From contig NZ_JAKWBN010000002.1 in NCBI RefSeq assembly GCF_022511585.1, positions 186,001-250,000 on the forward strand: a stretch of DNA of 64,000 nt. Reading direction: 5' to 3'. Position numbers and translations under genes: made by a program. Shown piece by piece: positions 57,994 to 64,000 of this stretch. Origin of the DNA: Shimazuella soli (GTDB lineage Bacteria; Bacillota; Bacilli; Thermoactinomycetales; Thermoactinomycetaceae). Each line of letters begins with the position of its first letter. Position 1 is the stretch's first letter. The notes beneath the pieces are model-generated. The model was not told where the DNA came from and did no database searches. It worked only from the letters and a program-made list of their open reading frames with translations.

Positions 57994-59295
57994 TTAATTT
58001 GATTGATTATTACTCATGATATTGGCACCAAGAAAACGAATATAAAAAATGCTGATAATCGCGATACAAATGAAACCGATTACAGAAAGGGCAGAACCTT
58101 CACCAAAATTCATTTGGGCGAACATCGTTTTATACGTATAAATCGAAATGGTTTCTGTTGCGTTTGCAGGTCCGCCGCCTGTTAAAACATATACAAGGTC
58201 AAAAACTTTAAATGCATCCAATGTACGGAATAAAAGCGTTACCAGTATTGTTGGTTTTAATAAAGGAAGCGTGATTTTAAAGAACTGCTGGATCCGTGAT
58301 GCACCATCAACATGTGCAGCTTCGTATAAAGAACCTGATATCGTTTGCAGCCCGGCAAGCAGCAGCAACGTCATAAACGGTGTTGTTTTCCAAACATCAG
58401 CGAAGATCACGGCAAACATGGACCAGAACTTGGATGTGAGCAATGTTCCCATGTCTGGTATAAGTCCGATGAAATGAAAAAATTTCGCCATAATCCCATT
58501 TTGTCCATCGAACATAAACTTCCACATTAAGGCAGAAACGACAGTTGGAATCGCCCATGGAACTAGGACAGATGCTCGAACAATACCGCGACCTTTAAAT
58601 TGTCTATTGATAAGAAGCGCTATGGCTAGACCGAGCACTAACTCAATAGCAACCGAAATGATGGTAAAGACCGAAGTATTCCAAAGTGACATCCAAAAAC
58701 GAGGTTGATGGATAACATCGGTATAATGACTAAAGCCTACAAAGTTAGGTTGAATGACTGTTTTTTGTAAACCATTTAACAGTCCCAGCATTCCTTGTTT
58801 ATCTGTATCTTTTATAGGTAATTTTTTTACTTCCAATTGAAGCGTTTTCAATTCTTCTAGTAATGATATCGCAGATGTTTTACTTAAGGGATATGTGATT
58901 AAAGATTCAGGAACATTTCCATCATCCATTTGGATAGAATCTACTTGGTCGTATTGTTTTTCAAAATTAGGGTCATTCGTTAGACTCTCTTTTACTTTCA
59001 ATACTCGCTGATCTAATTGTTTTAGTTTCGATTCACTTGCTTTGTTTTCTGGCTTTTTGAGAGAACGATCCATGAGGCTAACCAAAATAGGATATTTTTC
59101 CACAAATCCATCCATATCTAATTTATAACTATAGTAAATATCGTTTTTAGAAGGGTCATTTAGACGAACATCGTATAAGCTTAACCAAAAGGTACGAATT
59201 ACTGGATATACGGCTATCACAAGAATAATCAAAACCGCAGGTAAGATAAATAAGTATGCTATGTTTTTTTCACTGAAGCCCCGCTTTTTGCTCAA
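57994..59295 (-). CDS. Sugar ABC transporter permease (MalF-like) with large N-terminal loop
   Basis: A 433-residue permease, about 130 residues longer than the usual CUT1 permease. After the first span (about residues 13-35) comes a soluble region (about 45-195) rich in charged helices (ESKLKQLDQRVLKVKESLTN; SKTSAISLLEELKTLQLEVKKL), comparable in position to the MalF P2 loop. The rest is normal, with EAAHVDGASRIQQFFKITLPLLKPT. The loop probably contacts the binding protein. I chose TTG 59295 behind AGGTGG; GTG 59307/59304 is the alternative. Confidence 0.87.
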   Translation of the reverse strand: MSKKRGFSEKNIAYLFILPAVLIILVIAVYPVIRTFWLSLYDVRLNDPSKNDIYYSYKLDMDGFVEKYPILVSLMDRSLKKPENKASESKLKQLDQRVLKVKESLTNDPNFEKQYDQVDSIQMDDGNVPESLITYPLSKTSAISLLEELKTLQLEVKKLPIKDTDKQGMLGLLNGLQKTVIQPNFVGFSHYTDVIHQPRFWMSLWNTSVFTIISVAIELVLGLAIALLINRQFKGRGIVRASVLVPWAIPTVVSALMWKFMFDGQNGIMAKFFHFIGLIPDMGTLLTSKFWSMFAVIFADVWKTTPFMTLLLLAGLQTISGSLYEAAHVDGASRIQQFFKITLPLLKPTILVTLLFRTLDAFKVFDLVYVLTGGGPANATETISIYTYKTMFAQMNFGEGSALSVIGFICIAIISIFYIRFLGANIMSNNQSN

Positions 59296-59318
59296 ATCAT
59301 TCACCACCTATAGAATAG

Positions 59319-59342
59319 GGAGAGTCATGGAGGCGACTCTCC
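59319..59342 (-). promoter_or_regulatory. Intergenic stem-loop between lipoprotein and permease genes
   Basis: Perfect arms GGAGAGTC / GACTCTCC with outer pairing TAGAA/TTCTA, lacking a strong T run. Such a hairpin can stabilise the upstream lipoprotein mRNA and lower permease expression. Confidence 0.55.
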
Positions 59343-59360
59343 ATCAGTTCTATTCCTTCA

Positions 59361-60635
59361 TCATTGTTTTAGGATAGCTTTCAATTTTGTCTCGATGTTT
59401 TTCACTGTTACTTCCGCTGTTTGTTGTCCGACAATAGCTTTGGATAGCTCAATTTGCATGGCATCGGAAATTTCTGGGTAAACAGGTGAAACAGGACGTG
59501 GAATTGCTTTGCTAATTCCTTCAATGAAGTTTTTATTCGCATAAAGTGGGTTTGATTTTTGCACATCTTTATCATCAAAAGCAGGTAGATAGGTTGGTGT
59601 AGAACCATACTGAGCAGAAATCTTTTGACCTTCAGGACCAGTGATAAACTTCAGGAATTCCCAAGCTTCCTTTTTATGTTTGGAGTATTTGCTAATACCA
59701 GACATCCAACCGCCAAGAGTAGCAGCTGATCCTTGGTCTCCAGCTGGTAATGGAGCTACACCGACTTTACCGACGATTTTAGATTGCTTTTTATCTTCTG
59801 CAAGAGAATATTGATATGGCCAGTTACGAATGAATGGAGATTGACCTTGAATGAAAGCAGTATGTGATTCTACTTCTGTGAAGGTCGAAATATTTTTTGG
59901 CACTACATCCGATTGGGCAATCTCCATCATTTTTTTCAACCCTTTGATTGTTTGAGGGCTGTTTACCACAACATTTCCTTTGCTATCTAGAATTCTACCA
60001 CCGTATGAACCAGCAAACTCGATGAAATTACATACAAGACCTTCATATTGCTTTGCTTGCATGAGGTACCCAAACTGCGTACCGCCTTGCCCTTTTAATT
60101 GTTTTGCTTGTGCCAGCAGTTCATCCCATGTTTTAGGAGGATTTTTTACTAAATCCGTGCGATAAAACAGGAGACCAGCATCAATAAAACGAGGCATTGC
60201 ATATTGCTGACCGTTGACATTACCAGCTTCAACAGCACCTTGGACGTATTTATCCATAGGGATGTTGTCACTTTGAATATAGCGATCTAAAGGTTGAAGA
60301 TATCCAGCTTGTCCGAACTCAGCAGGCCAGATTACATCTAGGTCAATAACATCAATCTCACTAGATTTGCTGCTGAGCATGGTAACGAGTTGATCATGAT
60401 TTTGTCCAGAATCTGCAGGCATTTCTTTGAAGTGTACTTTAATATTTGGATGAGATTTTTCAAATGCTTCGATCAATTTTGTCGTACTACCATTTACATC
60501 TTTTCCACGAGCGAATGTTAAGTTTACGACTTCCGATTTTTTCGAATCATCAGCGGCGGGAGTGGAACAAGCAGTTACACCGACAACCAAACTAGCAATA
60601 ATACCAAGCGATAGAAGCTTTTTCCCCAATTTCAT
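59361..60635 (-). CDS. Sugar-binding lipoprotein of the ABC importer
   Basis: A 424-residue substrate-binding protein. The lipobox is VVGVTACSTP at residues 18-27, giving a lipid-anchored Cys. The mature protein has the CUT1 fold with NLTFARGKDVNGSTTKLIEAF, IDVIDLDVIWPAEFGQAG, RFIDAGLLFYRTDL and GGWMSGISKYSKHKKEAWEFLKFI. The ligand is a carbohydrate, not identifiable here. The second of two ATGs (60635) is seven bases from GGAGG. It heads the transporter part of the operon after the two enzyme genes. Confidence 0.92.
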   Translation of the reverse strand: MKLGKKLLSLGIIASLVVGVTACSTPAADDSKKSEVVNLTFARGKDVNGSTTKLIEAFEKSHPNIKVHFKEMPADSGQNHDQLVTMLSSKSSEIDVIDLDVIWPAEFGQAGYLQPLDRYIQSDNIPMDKYVQGAVEAGNVNGQQYAMPRFIDAGLLFYRTDLVKNPPKTWDELLAQAKQLKGQGGTQFGYLMQAKQYEGLVCNFIEFAGSYGGRILDSKGNVVVNSPQTIKGLKKMMEIAQSDVVPKNISTFTEVESHTAFIQGQSPFIRNWPYQYSLAEDKKQSKIVGKVGVAPLPAGDQGSAATLGGWMSGISKYSKHKKEAWEFLKFITGPEGQKISAQYGSTPTYLPAFDDKDVQKSNPLYANKNFIEGISKAIPRPVSPVYPEISDAMQIELSKAIVGQQTAEVTVKNIETKLKAILKQ

Positions 60636-60652
60636 CATGTTTCCTCCATGTT

Positions 60653-61675
60653 CTAGTATGCGATAGGAATAGTCTTTCTTTCTTCACTTGATTGCAAGGC
60701 AGCTATAACTACTTTAATGGAGTTTAGTCCATCCTGGCCTGTAATAGGGACAGGTTGTTTGTTGATCAATGCTTCTACAAAAGCGTCGATCACTCCGCTA
60801 TTCAATTGTACTTCGTTTGTGGAAACTGCTTCTGCGGCATGTTTTTCCACTGAGCTGTCACGATACTCGACGACTAGTGGGTATTCTGGATCCACTAATA
60901 GTTTCATTGTGCCATTTTCAAAATGGATGGTGGTGCTGTTATCTTCTCCGGGTACATGTGTCCAACTGGTAGTAATCGTACCGATTGCTCCAGAAGAGGT
61001 TTTGGCTACGATAGCAGCATTATCATCGACGTCACCTGGTTTTTGTAATGTAGCAATAAGTGCACTTACTTCTTCGATCTTTTCCTCTAATAACCATGTG
61101 ATGAGGTCGATTTTATGGACACCAAGATCTCCAAGGGAGCCAATGAATGCTTTCTTTTTGGAAAAGAACCAAGAATTTTCTTTTTCTACACTCCATTGCT
61201 CAGGACCGCCATGGGCAAAGGTAGTACGGAAAGTTAGCACTTTTCCGAGTTTGCCGCTTTGAATGATCTCTTTTGCAATTACATGAGGTGAGAAATAGCG
61301 TTGATTGTATCCGATCATTAATTGTACATTATTTTCTTTCGCTGTCTGGATCATCTCTTCTGCTTCTTCCAATGTAATGGACATTGGTTTTTCACAGAGG
61401 ACATGTAGACCATGTTTCATTGCTGCAATCGAGATAGGTGCATGGAAAGCGTTTGGTGTACAGACGCTGACTGCATCCAATTTTTCATTGGCTAGCAGCT
61501 CTTTAAAATCATTGTAGGCATTACCGCCATACAAAGTAGCGAACTCCTGAGCGCGTTCTAACACATCATCGGAAAAAGCGACAAGTTTAACATTTGGGTT
61601 TTGGGCGTATTCTGGAATATGACGATGTTTGGCGATGCTACCACAGCCAATCACTCCGATACGTAAAGGTTCCAT
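60653..61675 (-). CDS. Gfo/Idh/MocA-family sugar dehydrogenase
   Basis: A 340-residue NAD(P)-dependent oxidoreductase. The cofactor fold is RIGVIGCGSIAKHRHIPEYA (residues 5-24), and the catalytic Lys is in CEKPMSITLEEAEEM near 90. The C-terminal domain has the GDLGVHKIDLITWLL His motif near 180. Family members oxidise inositols, glucosides or sugar acids. It sits between the isomerase (11 bases) and the lipoprotein gene, so it should act on the imported sugar. The ATG at 61675 follows TAGGAG. Substrate unknown. Confidence 0.9.
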   Translation of the reverse strand: MEPLRIGVIGCGSIAKHRHIPEYAQNPNVKLVAFSDDVLERAQEFATLYGGNAYNDFKELLANEKLDAVSVCTPNAFHAPISIAAMKHGLHVLCEKPMSITLEEAEEMIQTAKENNVQLMIGYNQRYFSPHVIAKEIIQSGKLGKVLTFRTTFAHGGPEQWSVEKENSWFFSKKKAFIGSLGDLGVHKIDLITWLLEEKIEEVSALIATLQKPGDVDDNAAIVAKTSSGAIGTITTSWTHVPGEDNSTTIHFENGTMKLLVDPEYPLVVEYRDSSVEKHAAEAVSTNEVQLNSGVIDAFVEALINKQPVPITGQDGLNSIKVVIAALQSSEERKTIPIAY

Positions 61676-61686
61676 GGTATTCACTC

Positions 61687-62655
61687 CTAATTCCACCATA
61701 AACTTGGTAATGGCTCTTGTGGGATAACTTGTTTTAGATTGTCTACAGCTTTTTGGAAACCTTCATCGGCTGAGAAGAATGCATCTTCATGTTCGATACT
61801 CACTACATAATCGTAACCGACTACGCGAAGTGTACTGAGAATGTCAGCCCAAGTTTTCATGTCGTGGCCAAATCCAACTGTACGGAACTGCCAAGCACGA
61901 GTTTGCAAGTTCTCAAATGGTTGCATATCTGTCACACCATACATATTTACATGTTCTTGATCAATGATGGTGTCTTTCGCATGGAAATGATAGATTGCAT
62001 TTTCTCTTCCTAAGATTTTGATTGCTGCAACTGGATCAATTCCTTGCCACCACATATGACTTGGATCGAAGTTGGCACCAATCACCTCCCCTACAGCCTC
62101 TCGTAATTTCAATAAGGTTGCTGGAGTGTGAACAGAGAAACCACCGTGAAGTTCCAAAGCGATTTTCACGTTATGATCTTCGGCGAATTTTCCTGCTTCC
62201 TTCCAATAAGGAATAATTTTCTCTTCCCACTGCCATTTTAAGACGTCACGATACTCAGTAGGCCAAGTAACGACAGGCCAGTTTGGATATTTTGCATTTT
62301 CTTGGTCCCCTGGGGTGCCAGAAAAACAATTAATTACTGGAACATCTAACTTTTCTGCTAATTGTACAGTTTGGAGAAACAATTGGTGTGATTCTTCAGC
62401 ATAAGCACGATCTGGAGTCAGTGGATTTCCATGACAACTAAAAGCACTAATCGTCAATCCTCTATCATCGATTGCTTTTTTGAAAGCTCGTAATTTGGAC
62501 TCATCCGCTAGGAGCTCTTCAGGATTACAATGTGCGTTGCCAGGATAGCAGCCAGTGCCAATTTCCACTGCTTCAATGCCTTTTGCTTTGACATGATCTA
62601 GCATGTCTTCGAAATTCATTTTGCTAAATAGTACTGTAAAAGTACCGAGTTTCAT
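61687..62655 (-). CDS. Sugar phosphate isomerase/epimerase (TIM barrel)
   Basis: A 322-residue AP-endonuclease-2-fold protein. Metal ligands are visible as Glu in EIGTGCYPGN, His in AFSCHGNPLTPD, Glu in IALELHGGFSVHT, Asp/His in NFDPSHMWWQG, His in YHFHAKDT and Glu in VSIEHEDAFF. Such enzymes isomerise or epimerise inositols and sugars, and here it is probably paired with the dehydrogenase 11 bases downstream. It is the first gene of the operon, with operator-like repeats between it and the divergent lacI. The ATG at 62655 follows AAGGATG. Confidence 0.9.
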   Translation of the reverse strand: MKLGTFTVLFSKMNFEDMLDHVKAKGIEAVEIGTGCYPGNAHCNPEELLADESKLRAFKKAIDDRGLTISAFSCHGNPLTPDRAYAEESHQLFLQTVQLAEKLDVPVINCFSGTPGDQENAKYPNWPVVTWPTEYRDVLKWQWEEKIIPYWKEAGKFAEDHNVKIALELHGGFSVHTPATLLKLREAVGEVIGANFDPSHMWWQGIDPVAAIKILGRENAIYHFHAKDTIIDQEHVNMYGVTDMQPFENLQTRAWQFRTVGFGHDMKTWADILSTLRVVGYDYVVSIEHEDAFFSADEGFQKAVDNLKQVIPQEPLPSLWWN

Positions 62656-62678
62656 GTAAATCATCCTTTATAAAATAC

Positions 62679-62694
62679 TGGAAAACGTTTGCAC
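62679..62694. promoter_or_regulatory. LacI-family operator 1
   Basis: TGGAAAACGTTTGCAC, 24 bases before the first operon gene. It shares AAACGTTTGCAC with the site at 62943. Confidence 0.65.
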
Positions 62695-62760
62695 GAAATG
62701 GATAAATCATGCAATCCATTGTGCAAGGATGTCCGATAACTTGACACAAAAAAAACAAAA

Positions 62761-62804
62761 AGAAACCGCTTTCATATGTGGTAAATTACCAGACTAACGT
62801 TTGC
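62761..62804. promoter_or_regulatory. Catabolite-response-like site and third AACGTTTGC half
   Basis: AGAAACCGCTTTCA (62761-62774) is one or two bases from the cre consensus, and TAACGTTTGC (62795-62804) repeats the operator core. The gap 62656-62968 is otherwise an AT-rich divergent promoter region. Confidence 0.4.
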
Positions 62805-62942
62805 CTCTATCCTACAATAAAAAAAACGATATGGAAACAGTTTTTTTTATGCAATTTTAGGCAATGTTGAAGAAATTATATTAAAATATATAAAATTCTA
62901 TACGGACTTTGCATATGTTTTCTTATCTGTTAATATGGTAGT

Positions 62943-62956
62943 GGAAACGTTTGCAC
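62943..62956. promoter_or_regulatory. LacI-family operator 2, before lacI
   Basis: GGAAACGTTTGCAC, 12 bases before the lacI ATG, so it overlaps the leader and would allow autorepression. Confidence 0.65.
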
Positions 62957-62968
62957 AGGAGGTGGAAT

Positions 62969-63979
62969 ATGTCTGCTGTAACAATTAAAGATGTAGCTCA
63001 GTTAGCAGGTGTTTCACCTTCGACTGTATCTCGGGTGATATCCAATCATCCGAAGATAAGCCCAGCTACTAGAAAAAAAGTGCGAGATGCAATGCATCAG
63101 TTAGATTATCATCCAAATATCATGGCGAAAAGTTTAGTATCAAAGAATACGAATACAATTGGTCTCGTCCTTCCATACTCTTCGGATAATTTATTTATTA
63201 ACCCTTTTTTCTCTGAAGTTTTAAGAGGAATGTTAGCATATGCAAATAATAAAAATTATGACCTGCTCCTATCATCTGCTAGAAATCAAAGGGAAGAGTT
63301 AGAAGCGATCAATCGAATGGTATTAGGGAAACGTATAGATGGTGTAGTCTTAATGAGTCCAAGCCGGGACGATGTGATTGTAAAAAAATTAATGGAGTAT
63401 GATTTTCCATTTGTATTACTAGGCAGGTCTTTGGAATATCCGGATGTTCTATCCGTTAATAACGATAATATAAAAGCTTCTTTTGATCTTACGAATTATC
63501 TAATAGCTCAAGGGCATCAAAAGATTGGGATTGTGACTGGGAAACCAGAGTTAGTAGTATCAGAGGATCGTTTATCAGGTTTCCAGCGAGCATTGAGACA
63601 AGCGGGACTTCCGTTAAATCCAGATTGGATAGTCAGCGCAGAAATGTTGGAGAAAAATGCTTACCATACCATTTCCATGTTGATGAATGCAGGAGATCGT
63701 CCAACGGCAATTTTGGTAATCGATGATGTAATTGCGATTAGTTTGATTCGCGAACTTGCGGAGATTGGTTTTGGAGTTCCTGAAGATATCTCCATTGTCG
63801 GCTTTAATAATATATATATGTCCGAAATGAGTAATCCACCCCTTACCACCATTGATGTAGGAATCTATCAATTAGGTTATCAAACCATACAACAACTAAT
63901 TCGTAAATTAGCTGGGGAAGATCATCCATCAAAGGTAACCGTACCTCATCGATTGGTTGTTCGGGAATCTACGAAGTAA
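62969..63979 (+). CDS. LacI-family regulator of the sugar operon
   Basis: A 336-residue repressor. Residues 4-50 form the LacI headpiece and hinge helix (VTIKDVAQLAGVSPSTVSRVISNHPKISPATRKKV), followed by a periplasmic-binding-protein-like sensor (TIGLVLPYSSDN ... RIDGVVLMSP ... IGIVTGKPELVVSEDRLSGFQRAL ... TAILVIDDVIAISLIRELAEIGFGVPEDISIVGFNN). It is divergent from the ABC-enzyme operon, and two operator-like sites stand in the gap, so it should respond to that operon's sugar. The ATG at 62969 follows AGGAGGTG. Confidence 0.92.
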   Translation: MSAVTIKDVAQLAGVSPSTVSRVISNHPKISPATRKKVRDAMHQLDYHPNIMAKSLVSKNTNTIGLVLPYSSDNLFINPFFSEVLRGMLAYANNKNYDLLLSSARNQREELEAINRMVLGKRIDGVVLMSPSRDDVIVKKLMEYDFPFVLLGRSLEYPDVLSVNNDNIKASFDLTNYLIAQGHQKIGIVTGKPELVVSEDRLSGFQRALRQAGLPLNPDWIVSAEMLEKNAYHTISMLMNAGDRPTAILVIDDVIAISLIRELAEIGFGVPEDISIVGFNNIYMSEMSNPPLTTIDVGIYQLGYQTIQQLIRKLAGEDHPSKVTVPHRLVVRESTK

Positions 63980-64000
63980 ATTTTAGTTGTAGGGATCTAC

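Overview
The window looks like a chromosome segment of a low-GC Gram-positive bacterium of the order Bacillales. Most genes are AT-rich with strong AGGAGG-type ribosome binding sites. The order lcfA ... fadR-etfB-etfA-trxA ... uvrC follows the Bacillus fatty-acid and repair cluster, and lysC sits behind a lysine riboswitch. Several short GC-rich genes are of Streptomyces type, including a nearly textbook HupS. That would suit a filamentous relative such as the Thermoactinomycetaceae, but this family-level placement is inference.

Layout. 1-1.2 kb: C-terminal part of a B12-dependent ribonucleotide reductase. 1.4-2.0 kb: ubiX. 2.1-6.4 kb: an ECF42 sigma-factor regulon (hydrolase, DUF998, two YCII/DGPF proteins, the sigma factor, DUF1801) with two matching promoters. 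6.5-14 kb: a foreign-looking small gene, a 57-aa small gene, an rRNA methyltransferase, a purine permease, lcfA and an ankyrin-repeat protein. 14-24.4 kb: a Tat-type phosphodiesterase, a heterodimeric ABC exporter, fadR-etfBA, two thioredoxins, an HD hydrolase and uvrC. 24.2-26.3 kb: tandem duplication of the uvrC tail plus an actinobacterial HU gene. 26.3-38.5 kb: carotenoid-type desaturase, azoreductase, sodA with a divergent SufR-like regulator, lysine riboswitch-lysC, lipase, epoxide hydrolase, type-2 IPP isomerase, truncated haemoglobin and PpaX-like phosphatase. 38.5-39.6 kb: a decayed stretch with a MITE-like element.

39.5-45 kb is the most striking part. A 2,377-bp unit (ECF41-type promoter, FAD oxidoreductase, ECF41 sigma factor) is repeated in tandem. 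A third identical-type promoter at the same spacing now feeds an SRPBCC gene. A fourth stands before a third oxidoreductase near 57 kb, whose sigma-factor gene has decayed to its first codons. All four promoters read TGTCACA-N16-CGTC, the published ECF41 motif, so the region is a self-amplifying, duplicating and partly decaying sigma regulon.

45-57 kb: NDH-2, a second azoreductase, a tandem pair of GC-rich membrane proteins, an MsmX-like ATPase, a MerR-controlled CMD/SDR operon, LysE with a divergent XRE-cupin regulator, an FAD monooxygenase and TrmO. 57-64 kb: a sugar-uptake and catabolism operon (two permeases, lipoprotein, Gfo/Idh oxidoreductase, TIM-barrel isomerase) divergent from its LacI regulator. 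It has no ATPase of its own and probably borrows the MsmX-like one at 48.6 kb.

No tRNA, rRNA, CRISPR array, complete insertion sequence or prophage was seen.
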